The notes under the pieces were generated by a model. It was given only the letters and a program-made list of their open reading frames with translations, was not told where the DNA came from and searched no databases. A stretch of 64,000 nt of DNA, taken from Candidatus Pacearchaeota archaeon. GTDB taxonomy: Archaea; Nanoarchaeota; Nanoarchaeia; Pacearchaeales; GW2011-AR1. Made by a program: the position numbers and the translations under genes. Of the stretch, positions 1 to 7,724 are shown piece by piece. The first letter of the stretch is position 1; each line of letters opens with the position of its first letter. The stretch lies in NCBI GenBank assembly GCA_023228065.1, contig JALOBX010000001.1:310001-374000 (forward strand). Direction: 5' to 3'.

Positions 1-2
1 TA

Positions 3-1148
3 AATCAAATATATGACATCAAACCAATTAGTGTTTTCTTTGCTCCGATAAGCAATGTTTCGGTTAGTGTAAAATTAAAAAATAATCCCAAACATTATTT
101 CTGGGAAGTAACACAGGGAATGCCCCAGACTATTTACGGATACCAGTATCTCTTTCATATGCCTCGTGTAGTAAATGAATCAATGGAGAAAAAAATTTAT
201 TTTACTCCCCTAAATAAAATTCAGATAAATTCATATCTTCTTCATGATGTTGGAGTTGAATGGCTTGTTAAGAAAGCAGACCCTAAAAGGGAAGAAGAAG
301 CAAGGGGGGTAAAGGGAACAGAATGGCTGCTTAAGGAAGGAAATCTTAAGGAAGCTGAAAAATGTTTTAGAAAAGCTCTTTTATCTCATCCAAATTCAAC
401 ATTAGCTAATTTTCATATGGGTAGCTATCATTTCACATTATATAATAAATTTAAGAAAGCAGGAAAAAAGAATATAGCAGACATGCACAACAGCATAGCA
501 AGAAATTATTACAAAAGAGTAATTGAACTGGACAGATATTATTGGCCTGCTTATAAGATGACAGAGAATCTTTTGAACAATAAAACCAAAGAAGAATATG
601 AAAAATCTCTTGCAAAAAAACCTAACAAGCTGAAATATTACAAGGAAAAACTAGATGATATGGCAATTTTAAATAAATATTATAATGACAAAGCCATACC
701 GCATATATTCAAAGCAGAAAGATTAAAGGATGAAATTAACAAGATAACTAAACAACCAAAAGAAAAAATTAACAAATTAGAAGTTATCCAAAAATATATT
801 CAGGCATTGCATCATTATGAATCAGCTAGAATTTATTATAATAATAGAGCAAATTATTTTAGAACTATTCTTTTTGATAACAAACTTCATCTGGATTATG
901 ATAACAATGAACCAAGATTATTAGAATGGAGCAAAAAGCCTGACTGGGCTATAAGAGATATAATGAAAAATCTTTACAATGTTGAATGTACTTATGATAA
1001 AATATTATCTCTTAAACAAATCATTGAAGGAAAAAATAAAATTACTGAAAAATTTTATGATAAAATGTCAGATTATTATACTAAAGAAAGATTAAAATGG
1101 AAAAAAGAATGGGATAAAAAGAATCCGGGAAAAATGATAAGAGGTTAA
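3..1148 (+). CDS. TPR-like helical repeat protein, 5' partial
   Basis: The frame is open from the left edge, so the true start lies outside the window. The first visible in-frame ATG is at 120, but the codons before it are sense and protein-like (for example KHYFWEVTQG), so that ATG is probably internal. Residues about 65-150 after the ATG show two helical hairpins with the TPR spacing (GNLKEAEKCFRKAL, then YYKRVIELDRYYWPAYKM). The rest is Lys/Tyr-rich and predicted helical, with no catalytic motif. It meets dph6 tail to tail with a 4-nt overlap. A scaffold role is possible, but the function is not known. Confidence 0.7.
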   Translation, partial: NQIYDIKPISVFFAPISNVSVSVKLKNNPKHYFWEVTQGMPQTIYGYQYLFHMPRVVNESMEKKIYFTPLNKIQINSYLLHDVGVEWLVKKADPKREEEARGVKGTEWLLKEGNLKEAEKCFRKALLSHPNSTLANFHMGSYHFTLYNKFKKAGKKNIADMHNSIARNYYKRVIELDRYYWPAYKMTENLLNNKTKEEYEKSLAKKPNKLKYYKEKLDDMAILNKYYNDKAIPHIFKAERLKDEINKITKQPKEKINKLEVIQKYIQALHHYESARIYYNNRANYFRTILFDNKLHLDYDNNEPRLLEWSKKPDWAIRDIMKNLYNVECTYDKILSLKQIIEGKNKITEKFYDKMSDYYTKERLKWKKEWDKKNPGKMIRG

Positions 1149-1816
1149 TTAAGTTTAATTTCCCTTCTCCAAGCATTCTCACCCTCATTTGTATCTTTGA
1201 AGGATTTAACTTTCAATTCTTTTTTGAATAATGGGCAATTGAGAACAAATGTTTCAAACTCACCGCCTTCGCCTGCTGCGTGAATTTTATATTCTTCTTT
1301 TAATTTTTTAACTTCTGTGACAAAGTCTTTGTTTATTGTTCTTCCGAGCCATGATTGATTTAATGGATAAGCGAAGACACCAATAATAATTATTTTGAAT
1401 TTAGCTTTTATTAATTCTTCCAAATAAGATATTTCATCTTTGTGCCAGAGAGGATTAAAACATTTTAGATTAAGTCTGTCACAAATTTCTTGAATTCTGC
1501 TTGCTTGATAGTCTGAATGAAGAGCTCCTGTAACAATTGTATCTATTTGATATTTATCTTTTACTTCTCTGATTATATTTCTTAAATCATTTAATTCCTC
1601 TTCTTTTATCCCTTCTGTTTCAGTTATTACCAACGGAAAATTCATAACTTCTGCCTGATATTTTGTCTGCTCAATGCTTGGTGTGTGGAACATATAACTT
1701 TCTTTATTCTTTGAGAAAACAGAAATCAAGCAAGTTAGTTCATATCCTGCTTGCTTTGCTAAATATGCTGCATAAGTTGAATCTTTTCCTCCTGAAAATA
1801 ATATAGCGGCTTTCAT
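1145..1816 (-). CDS. dph6: Diphthine--ammonia ligase (Dph6-like)
   Basis: ATP-dependent amidation of diphthine to diphthamide on the EF-2 histidine. The PP-loop motif SGGKDS lies at residues 8-13 and the family signature EGGEFET is near the C-terminus. A longer frame reaches 1861, but the ATG at 1816 puts the P-loop strand (MKAAILFSGGKDS) at the very N-terminus, as is usual for this family; 223 residues is a normal length. The substrate EF-2 (37810-39999) and diphthine synthase (60930-61646) are both in this window, which supports the assignment. Single gene, convergent with the upstream TPR gene. Confidence 0.88.
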   Translation of the reverse strand: MKAAILFSGGKDSTYAAYLAKQAGYELTCLISVFSKNKESYMFHTPSIEQTKYQAEVMNFPLVITETEGIKEEELNDLRNIIREVKDKYQIDTIVTGALHSDYQASRIQEICDRLNLKCFNPLWHKDEISYLEELIKAKFKIIIIGVFAYPLNQSWLGRTINKDFVTEVKKLKEEYKIHAAGEGGEFETFVLNCPLFKKELKVKSFKDTNEGENAWRREIKLN

Positions 1817-1896
1817 AGAGAGAGGAAAAATTGGGAGTTTAAAAAATGTCTGCTGATACAAAAAACATTTAAAAATAGCAGGAAAATTAATATTAC

Positions 1897-2037
1897 ATGA
1901 GTAATGAATCTAGATTAGACCAAATTGCAGAAGAAAGAAGTTCTATCATGAATGATGCAGATAAGGATGATACAGATGCTAAGATTTTTGAAGACTTGGG
2001 GAATGAATATAGTAATATTGTAAAAGATTATGATTAA
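1897..2037 (+). CDS. Small acidic hypothetical protein (46 aa)
   Basis: A 46-codon ORF, very rich in Asp and Glu, starting MSNESRLDQIAEERSS and ending IVKDYD. A TATA-like stretch (catttaaaaatagc) sits about 25 nt before the ATG, consistent with a leaderless transcript. No domain is recognisable. It is followed by another short acidic ORF in the same direction. Confidence 0.4.
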   Translation: MSNESRLDQIAEERSSIMNDADKDDTDAKIFEDLGNEYSNIVKDYD

Positions 2038-2089
2038 GAATAATATTTAATTAATAAATTTTATATACCCCCAAATGCATCATTTACAC

Positions 2090-2257
2090 ATGAATCTTGA
2101 AGAACAGGATTACAAGGAACAGTTTGAGAGCTTGATTAATAATTCAGATAAAGACGAAGATGATTTACGAGATATTAAGGAATTAAAAAAAGCTAATGTT
2201 TACAAAAGAAAAGAATTTGTTGTAAAAAGCGAATCTGACCCAAGAGATTATTATTAA
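2090..2257 (+). CDS. Small acidic hypothetical protein (55 aa)
   Basis: The ATG at 2090 is preferred over the one at 2075, because the TATA-like attttatatacc at about 2057-2068 then lies 25-30 nt upstream, as at other leaderless genes here. The product (MNLEEQDYKEQFESL...) has an acidic middle and a basic segment KKANVYKRKEFVVK. There is no recognisable family. The stop abuts the stop of scpA on the other strand. Confidence 0.4.
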   Translation: MNLEEQDYKEQFESLINNSDKDEDDLRDIKELKKANVYKRKEFVVKSESDPRDYY

Positions 2258-3127
2258 CTAATCTTCTTCAGCTTCTTCCTCGTCAATTTCTTCTATATCC
2301 TCTTCAATCGGATTATTTTTCTCATATTCTTCTAGTTCTCTCTTCAAATCTTCAAAGGGATCTGGATTATGTTTGAGAAAAGTTTCCTTCATCCATATAT
2401 GAATTTCTTCAAGAGGCTTTGCTTGTTCAAGCCATATTTTTTTCTGATCTTCAAGATAAAGCAAAGGAAGAAAAGAAATTAATTTTTCTTCTTTATTTTT
2501 AATGAATTCATTGTATGGGATCTTTTTCATTTCTTTTTCTTGTCTGAAAAAATCTGCAAGATTTCTATATACTTCTGCAATCTTATCTTTTATACTAAAT
2601 TTTCTTTTTGGAAGAGAAAAAGAACTTTCCCTGATTGTATTCTTGCTTACTATTTCTTTTTTTATTCTTCTATTTTCCGTCACTATTGCCTTGTTGAGTG
2701 ATTCCATTAATTCTTTTAATGTAACTTTTTTGAATCTAGGTAATGGGCTTCTTGGAATTAATTCAGGAATAGTTTCATCAAGTTCAATTCTTTCAAAAGA
2801 ATATTTTGGCTGTTCTTTTTTGCCGAATAAAATTTCATCAATGCTCTTAACATACCTATTTAACAAAATTTCTGATTTTATTCTTAATAGAAGTGATGCA
2901 GCAAGAAGAACTTTGCTTGAAACAAAGAAATCTGCTTCTTCAATTGTTTTTATTTTGTCAAGATATTTATCAGAGAGAATGATAATATTAATATCCCAAG
3001 GGTCTAACTGCTCTGTATTAATCAAATCATAAATAATTTCCTGCCATCCAATTTCTCTATTAAACAACAAATCGTGAATTTGCTCTTGTTTCACAGAATT
3101 TTTACCTTCTTTTTCATTTTCTTCCAT
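2258..3127 (-). CDS. scpA: Segregation and condensation protein A (kleisin)
   Basis: Kleisin subunit that bridges the two SMC heads in the chromosome condensation complex. The N-terminal part carries the ScpA pattern: WQEIIYDLINTEQLDPWDINI, then a helical stretch ending LLAASLLLRIKSEILL, which in ScpA binds the SMC neck. The centre holds PRFKKVTLKELMESL. The C-terminal winged-helix part is short (LISFLPLLYLED) and is followed by an acidic Glu/Asp tail. Length 289 aa is typical for archaeal ScpA. The partner SMC is at 49059-51914; no ScpB was found here. The strand opposite carries only a shadow ORF. Confidence 0.85.
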   Translation of the reverse strand: MEENEKEGKNSVKQEQIHDLLFNREIGWQEIIYDLINTEQLDPWDINIIILSDKYLDKIKTIEEADFFVSSKVLLAASLLLRIKSEILLNRYVKSIDEILFGKKEQPKYSFERIELDETIPELIPRSPLPRFKKVTLKELMESLNKAIVTENRRIKKEIVSKNTIRESSFSLPKRKFSIKDKIAEVYRNLADFFRQEKEMKKIPYNEFIKNKEEKLISFLPLLYLEDQKKIWLEQAKPLEEIHIWMKETFLKHNPDPFEDLKRELEEYEKNNPIEEDIEEIDEEEAEED

Positions 3128-3282
3128 CTAATATTGATGCAAAAAGAATTTAAAAAATGTTGGATATTATTTGTAGTGCCTAATAATCTATATATGTAGT
3201 GCCTAATAACTTCCTATTTTAAAATGACTATTTACTACTCTATTGTTTACAACCCTTGTCATTTTTTAAGGGTAACATTATA

Positions 3283-3296
3283 GAAAAGTTTAAATA
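3283..3296 (+). promoter_or_regulatory. BRE/TATA promoter of candidate ncRNA
   Basis: gaaaag followed by tttaaata is a good archaeal BRE plus TATA box. The expected start, about 25 nt downstream (near 3318), lies just before a folded segment and more than 200 nt before the next ATG at 3531. Just upstream, accctt/aagggt (3252-3257 and 3268-3273) can form a hairpin, and gtagtgcctaataa occurs twice (3173-3186 and 3196-3209). Confidence 0.5.
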
Positions 3297-3316
3297 CTAC
3301 TTTTATTTAGAATTTT

Positions 3317-3500
3317 TATCACCTCTTTTTCCCCAGGAGAAGCTTCAGGTTATCTTTTTGATCAACTTGAAGAATCTCCCAGGGTTTGATATAATAATTA
3401 TCAATTGATAATATTCCAGTCTAAAGTCTGGCACTGTTGATAATTTTTAATTATTATTCAAAAATTATTATCCTATTATCCTAGTTTCTTGGAACTAAAT
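3317..3500 (+). ncRNA. Candidate structured RNA, unknown class
   Basis: A 403-nt gap between scpA and the next gene holds a promoter followed by strong predicted folds. Hairpin 1: 3331-3333 with 3382-3384, 3336-3340 with 3375-3379, and 3343-3351 with 3364-3372 (one G-U), with symmetric internal loops. Stem 2: nine pairs between 3396-3404 and 3437-3445, enclosing a ccag/ctgg hairpin (3416-3419 and 3428-3431). Stem 3: 3482-3486 with 3493-3497. I see no C/D boxes, no RNase P or SRP signature. It could be an independent RNA or a long structured leader of the 3531 gene. Confidence 0.45.
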
Positions 3501-3530
3501 CTTAATAAACAATAAATTTTTAATAAAAAT

Positions 3531-3869
3531 ATGAAGATACATGAATCATATAGGGATTCAGAAGATGAATTGATAAAAGAAGGCTTTTATAAAAATAAAG
3601 ATGAAATTGTTTATGTTTCTATTATTGAAGATGTCAAATTAGATGATTCGCAAAGTGATATATGGATGATTCTTGACAAAGAAGGTTATGGAAAATTGCT
3701 TACTTATGAAAGTTCACAAAAATTGGGTGGTTATTATTCTCCTGAATGGCTATTAGATAATATTAAAGAAAATAAAAATTCTATTAAAAAACAAGGAAAA
3801 AATTTGGCTAATCAGTTAAGAAGATTATCTGAACAAGAAAAATTTATCAAAAGAGTAAATAAAAACTAA
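3531..3869 (+). CDS. Hypothetical protein, coiled-coil tail
   Basis: 112 aa, not recognised. The N-terminal 70 residues look like a small alpha/beta fold (DEIVYVSIIEDVKL, DIWMILDKEGYGKLLTY), then GGYYSPEWLLDNI and a basic coiled-coil tail ending QEKFIKRVNKN. The same layout (SPE, helix, charged coil, FIKxxxxN at the end) is seen in the protein at 8915-9244, so the two are probably distant paralogues. It lies downstream of the candidate structured RNA, which may be its leader. Confidence 0.55.
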   Translation: MKIHESYRDSEDELIKEGFYKNKDEIVYVSIIEDVKLDDSQSDIWMILDKEGYGKLLTYESSQKLGGYYSPEWLLDNIKENKNSIKKQGKNLANQLRRLSEQEKFIKRVNKN

Positions 3870-4295
3870 TTATTTCTTCTTCACTTCATTTGTGAACTCG
3901 GAAGGATAATTTGTTTTAATATAGAATATAACCCCTAAAATAAGCAAATCAATAAGAGAAGTATAAGAACTAAAATAAAATATATTAAACATTAACCAAA
4001 CAAAAAGTAATGTTAGTAATTTAGATGCTTTCCAATATCGGATAAACCAATAATCTTGATGTTCATTTTTTATTTTATTTGCTCCTTTAACTACTCGGTA
4101 AATTTCTTTAATTGCAATACTCGAGATAGTAACTGCAATCAAAAAAGAGATAGTTATTCCCACTATTACTATCTGAGTTAATTCAAGTTCTGTTACTATG
4201 AAATATAAGGAATATAAATTAAAGATTATCCAACAAGATAATAAGATAATAGAACCGTATAATAAAATTGATTTAATCTTTTGTTTCATTAACAC
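3870..4295 (-). CDS. Small integral membrane protein
   Basis: 141 aa with four likely transmembrane segments at about residues 10-32, 40-60, 90-108 and 110-127, and a polar loop of about 30 residues between the second and third (KEIYRVVKGANKIKNEHQ). No family recognised. It is tail to tail with the gene at 3531, with no spacer. A TATA-like element lies upstream on the minus strand (revcomp of the aatttaaactttt region near 4312-4325). Confidence 0.55.
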   Translation of the reverse strand: MLMKQKIKSILLYGSIILLSCWIIFNLYSLYFIVTELELTQIVIVGITISFLIAVTISSIAIKEIYRVVKGANKIKNEHQDYWFIRYWKASKLLTLLFVWLMFNIFYFSSYTSLIDLLILGVIFYIKTNYPSEFTNEVKKK

Positions 4296-4344
4296 TTAAG
4301 AGATTTCCTTAATTTAAACTTTTCCTTGGGTAATTAAAAACTAA

Positions 4345-4554
4345 TTATTTCTTATTAGTGAATTCAGAATAATGACACTTTCCGCAATAAACTCTGTCTT
4401 TTGCAATCATTAAAAAAACTCCTGGTCCGCATCTTGGACATGTTTTTCCTCTCTTGATTGTATTTCCTTCTATTGTGTATTTTGTATATTTCTTGCTTGT
4501 AGGTTTATTCTTATGTGCTTTTTTTCCTTTTTTTACTGAACCTTTTTTAGCCAT
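4345..4554 (-). CDS. rps27ae: Ribosomal protein S27Ae (eS31)
   Basis: Small-subunit zinc-ribbon ribosomal protein. It has a basic N-terminus (KKGSVKKGKKAHKNK) and a zinc site C39-C42 (CPRCGPG) with C57-C60 (CGKC). At 69 aa it is somewhat longer than the 50-60 aa usual for archaea, because of the lysine-rich N-terminal extension. It is the last gene of the rpo7-spt4-S24e-S27ae operon, a gene order conserved across archaea; the S24e stop lies 1 nt upstream of its start. Confidence 0.93.
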   Translation of the reverse strand: MAKKGSVKKGKKAHKNKPTSKKYTKYTIEGNTIKRGKTCPRCGPGVFLMIAKDRVYCGKCHYSEFTNKK

Positions 4555-4555
4555 T

Positions 4556-4849
4556 TTATTCTTTTTTCTCCTCTGCTTTAGCTGCTTTTTCTTTTTTTGA
4601 TTTTGCTTCTGTTTTTTCTTTATCTTCTCTAGAATTATATATGTTTGCTGTTATAATAAATTCTTTTGAACCAAATTTTCCGCTTATTTTTTTTATTTTT
4701 ACACTTCCTTCATTAGAAGAAAGTTTCTTGGAGATAATCTCTTCAGCTTCCTGCATCTTCGGGATTATGTCTGTCTCTAAAACTGATTCTATTTCTATCC
4801 TATTAAACAAGGGATTTTTTCTTTCATTTAATATTGTTATTTTTTCCAT
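4556..4849 (-). CDS. rps24e: Ribosomal protein S24e (eS24)
   Basis: Small-subunit protein. The start at 4849 (MEKITILNERKNPLFNR) is chosen over a longer frame to 4876 because it matches the family N-terminus and leaves a 7-nt gap after spt4. The body matches S24e: the basic KNPLFNRIEIE segment and VKIKKISGKFGSKEFIITANIY. The C-terminal Lys/Glu/Ala tail (about 20 residues) is an extension of low complexity. Confidence 0.9.
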   Translation of the reverse strand: MEKITILNERKNPLFNRIEIESVLETDIIPKMQEAEEIISKKLSSNEGSVKIKKISGKFGSKEFIITANIYNSREDKEKTEAKSKKEKAAKAEEKKE

Positions 4850-4856
4850 TTTAGAA

Positions 4857-5042
4857 TTATCTTGTTTTAATTGCAAAATTGCCTTTGTCTTTTAAATTTA
4901 ATTTTTGGGCAATTTCTGATTTTTCTGGATTAATTACAATGATTCTTCCCTTGAAGCTTTCTGTAGATTCTTTTGAACTGCATTTTGGGCATTTTTCTTC
5001 TTCAAAAATTGTATTGCAAAATTTACAGGCTCTTGGCTTCAT
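4857..5042 (-). CDS. spt4: Transcription elongation factor Spt4
   Basis: Spt4 (also called RpoE''), the zinc-ribbon partner of Spt5 that keeps RNA polymerase processive. The zinc site is C6-x2-C9 and C18-x2-C21. The rest follows the family (GRIIVINPEKSEIAQKL, GNFAIKTR). At 61 aa it has normal length. It overlaps the end of rpo7 by 4 nt, so the two are probably translationally coupled. Confidence 0.93.
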   Translation of the reverse strand: MKPRACKFCNTIFEEEKCPKCSSKESTESFKGRIIVINPEKSEIAQKLNLKDKGNFAIKTR

Positions 5043-5650
5043 TTTTTCTTTTTGCCTCCCTTTCCTTTTACTGCTTTTTCTTCATCACTTATTGCTTTTT
5101 TATCTGCTTTAATTTTCTTTGCAGCATCTTCTTTAATCCAATCTAACCTTCCTAATCCGGGCTGTCTCATTGTTAATCCAATCTTTAATTCCCCACCCTT
5201 GTGGCTTATTGCAACAATTCTAGCAAGGCATAAATCCCCAGATTTTAATGTTCTCTTGGAAGCTTTTCCTGTCAAAGAATTTGCCTTATTGAAGCTTACA
5301 AAATCATCCATTGTCTGGCTTATATGAATCATTCCTTTCATCATTCCCAAATCAATAAATGCTCCGAAGTTTGTTATCTCTGAAACAGAACCATAAACTA
5401 ATTCCTGCAGTTCAGGCTTCCAAACAAGAAGCTTAAATCTTGAACGATAATATGCTGCACCATCTCCTGGAATTAAAACTCCTTCTCCAACTTCAAGAAC
5501 TTCAATTATTGCAACAACCTTTCCTATTTCCCTGTCATAATAATCAGCATATGTCTCTTTTAGCTGTTTATCGACGGACTCTATAGTAGGCAAACCGAAC
5601 AATTTTGGCTCTACTCTGATGTAATCCTCAACTTCGATTAAATAGAACAT
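5039..5650 (-). CDS. rpo7: RNA polymerase subunit Rpo7 (E')
   Basis: Stalk subunit of archaeal RNA polymerase; with Rpo4 it binds the nascent RNA. The N-terminal RNP-like domain starts MFYLIEVEDYIRVEPKLFG and the S1/OB domain begins VYGSVSEITNFGAFIDLGMMKGMIHISQ. The body is normal; the Lys-rich tail (KAVKGKGGKKKK) is extra. It is the first gene of the four-gene operon. The TATA-like aaaaattggtttaaaaatc complement lies just upstream (about 5670-5690). Confidence 0.95.
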   Translation of the reverse strand: MFYLIEVEDYIRVEPKLFGLPTIESVDKQLKETYADYYDREIGKVVAIIEVLEVGEGVLIPGDGAAYYRSRFKLLVWKPELQELVYGSVSEITNFGAFIDLGMMKGMIHISQTMDDFVSFNKANSLTGKASKRTLKSGDLCLARIVAISHKGGELKIGLTMRQPGLGRLDWIKEDAAKKIKADKKAISDEEKAVKGKGGKKKK

Positions 5651-5738
5651 TTTTATTAAAAATTATAACAAAAATTGGTTTAAAAATCTTGTCTTTGAAT
5701 ATAATAATACTTTTAAAGGAAAATTAGATTGAAGAGAA

Positions 5739-6191
5739 ATGGAAAAGAAAAGTAAAAGAACTCTTTACTTAGAAGATGAACTTGGTTTTCATAAAAATAA
5801 AACAGAGAGACTTGGAAAATTTAAGATACAATATTTAAGCAATCATAATAGTAATTTTGGAAATCAAAGATTTGATGATATAGAAGATTCTTATAATTTT
5901 GATAAAAAACATTTAGAAGAAATGGTATTTTTATTACATTCTTATAAACCTGCTAAAGAACTTGATGCTTATAGTTTTAGACAAAAATTAGATTTTGTTA
6001 GTGTTATTTATCATCTGGGAGATTGTTCTGTTAAACTTGGCACTTATTTTGGAACCGATAAACTTTTTTTATCAATCTATAACAAAGATTATAGAAAAAG
6101 AATAGAAACCTTGAAAATTCTTGATGATGCCTTTTCCCAAGATTCAAAAAAACTTCCTCGTTATGGAGATGAAGAAGTAATTCCCGATTAG
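5739..6191 (+). CDS. Hypothetical protein
   Basis: 150 aa, not recognised. Charged, mixed alpha/beta, with no signal peptide and no membrane segment; contains FGNQRFDDIEDSYNFDKK and YHLGDCSVKLGTYFGTDK. A TATA-like tacttttaaaggaa sits about 27 nt before the ATG. It is inserted on the opposite strand between rpo7 and the PIN gene, which are often neighbours in archaea, so it interrupts a conserved order. Confidence 0.5.
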   Translation: MEKKSKRTLYLEDELGFHKNKTERLGKFKIQYLSNHNSNFGNQRFDDIEDSYNFDKKHLEEMVFLLHSYKPAKELDAYSFRQKLDFVSVIYHLGDCSVKLGTYFGTDKLFLSIYNKDYRKRIETLKILDDAFSQDSKKLPRYGDEEVIPD

Positions 6192-6541
6192 ATAATCTCC
6201 AAATTTCTTTCCCCTCTTATAACTATTTTTGGATTTTTTATCTTATTCTTCATTTCTCTATCGAGAGTTGCTATTGCATAATTTTCATTTTTTCTAGCTA
6301 AATTAACAATTCCATTATCCACATTTTTTGAATGCAAATCGATTTCACCAAAAGAATTATTTTTTAAAAGTACCAACGCAAGTTTTGCTTCTGGTTTTGA
6401 TTTTGTAAATTTTTCAATTTCTCTAATTACCTGCTGGGGAATCAGAATTTTAAATCCCATAAACTGAATTTTTTCAAAAAAATCTATTTTTTTTCTTATA
6501 GCAGACAGGATAAAATTTGTATCTAAAACTGCATATTTCAT
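6188..6541 (-). CDS. PIN-domain protein, Fcf1/VapC9-like
   Basis: PIN nuclease fold. The strand with the first acidic residue is MKYAVLDTNFILSA (D7), followed by IPQQVIREIEKF (E44 area), an Asp in the central part (VDNGIVNLA) and the last acid in YAIATLDREMKNKI. This four-acid pattern implies an Mg-dependent ribonuclease. In many archaea such a gene lies just upstream of rpo7/spt4, and it does here, apart from one inserted gene. No antitoxin is adjacent, so a housekeeping RNA-processing role is more likely than toxin activity. Confidence 0.75.
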   Translation of the reverse strand: MKYAVLDTNFILSAIRKKIDFFEKIQFMGFKILIPQQVIREIEKFTKSKPEAKLALVLLKNNSFGEIDLHSKNVDNGIVNLARKNENYAIATLDREMKNKIKNPKIVIRGERNLEII

Positions 6542-6606
6542 ATTCTGTTTAATGAATTAATCTATAAAAACTTAACATTTATTAATAATAATTTCTTATT
6601 TCTGTC

Positions 6607-7164
6607 ATGGAGGAGAAAGATAATGTTCTTAGAATTCTTGAAGAGACAAAAAGGGCGGTTCATGATTATGATTCTTCAAAATTAAAGGAACTTAGCAATC
6701 AAACAATTCATACTGCTTCTATAACCCAAGATTCTGACAATATTGCTGTTGCTGTTGCAGTTTATTCACTAAGCAAAATTGTTGAAAGAACACAATACCA
6801 GGATTTTGTGGGATGGAAAGTTTTCTACAATAATATAATCTCTGCAGTGGATAAATCAATTAATGCAATAAAAAGAAACGATGATAACAGACTCAAGGAA
6901 AGTTTGATGCTTATTCAAAAAGCAATCTCCAAGCTTTCTGGAAAGTTAAAAATTTACATCCAAGATGTTTTCAGAAAAGCGCAAATAAACAAAGCATCAA
7001 AAATTTATGAACATGGAATATCGATGGAGAAGACTGCAAAGCTTTTGGGAATAACCTTGTTTGAACTTGCAAGCTACGCAGGACAAAAATCAGAATCAGA
7101 ACCCTTAACAAGAACTCTTGATGTCAAATCACGAATTAAAAATGCGATGGAGATGTTCAAGTGA
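6607..7164 (+). CDS. Conserved-looking helical protein
   Basis: 185 aa, all helical. The N-terminal two thirds are long helices (EEKDNVLRILEETKRAVHDY, IAVAVAVYSLSKIVE). The C-terminal part KASKIYEHGISMEKTAKLLGI looks like a helix-turn-helix, so nucleic-acid binding is possible. It is the first of three genes in a row; the next starts with GTG inside its stop codon (GTGA overlap), indicating coupling. Function unknown. Confidence 0.65.
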   Translation: MEEKDNVLRILEETKRAVHDYDSSKLKELSNQTIHTASITQDSDNIAVAVAVYSLSKIVERTQYQDFVGWKVFYNNIISAVDKSINAIKRNDDNRLKESLMLIQKAISKLSGKLKIYIQDVFRKAQINKASKIYEHGISMEKTAKLLGITLFELASYAGQKSESEPLTRTLDVKSRIKNAMEMFK

Positions 7165-7724
7165 GAATAATTTTTGTCAGGCATGGAGAATCAATGAAAA
7201 ATGCTAAACTAACAGAAGATAAGGATTCTGCATTAACAAAAAAAGGGAAATTACAGGCAAAACATTTAGGAGAAAAATTGAAAAAACAAAAAACAAAAAT
7301 CTCAACAATTTATACAAGCAATTTATTGAGAGCAAAAGAAACAGGAGAGATCATATCTAAAATAATTAAGGTTCCCATTAAAAGCAATTTTGAAGAATTA
7401 AATGAATACCCTGGTGCTAATCTTAGATCACGATTAAAACTTTTATTTAACAGCAGGCTCAAAAGATTAAAAAAATTGCTAAATAAAATCTCTAAGGATA
7501 GATTAAAAGATAAAACCATTTTAATTGTTGCTCATGGAATTACAAATAAAATAATTATTGGGCACCTTGTGCAGATTCCATTAAAAAAACACCTTCTTAG
7601 GTTTAAACAGCATAATACATGTATAAATTGTCTTTCATGGAATAAGGATTTTAACAACTGGAATCTAGATTATATGAATGATATCTCTCATTTGCCAAAA
7701 AAATTAACAGGGGGGTTTAGATGA
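7161..7724 (+). CDS. Histidine phosphatase family protein
   Basis: Phosphoglycerate-mutase-like phosphatase. It starts with GTG and opens with the catalytic motif RHGES (His8 forms the phosphohistidine). The second catalytic region is ILIVAHG near residue 122. The arginine in the YTSNLLRAKETGEII segment is also typical. Length 187 aa suits the dPGM-like phosphatase branch; the substrate cannot be told. It overlaps the upstream gene by 4 nt and the downstream PIN-like gene by 4 nt. Confidence 0.85.
   Translation: MRIIFVRHGESMKNAKLTEDKDSALTKKGKLQAKHLGEKLKKQKTKISTIYTSNLLRAKETGEIISKIIKVPIKSNFEELNEYPGANLRSRLKLLFNSRLKRLKKLLNKISKDRLKDKTILIVAHGITNKIIIGHLVQIPLKKHLLRFKQHNTCINCLSWNKDFNNWNLDYMNDISHLPKKLTGGFR

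Noticed and set aside
2502..3032. Plus-strand ORF of 176 codons
   Set aside because: Antisense shadow of scpA, hydrophobic Ser/Leu/Phe composition only.
3331..3384. Box C/D or H/ACA guide RNA
   Set aside because: No RTGATGA/CTGA boxes in the proper places and no ACA box after the hairpin.
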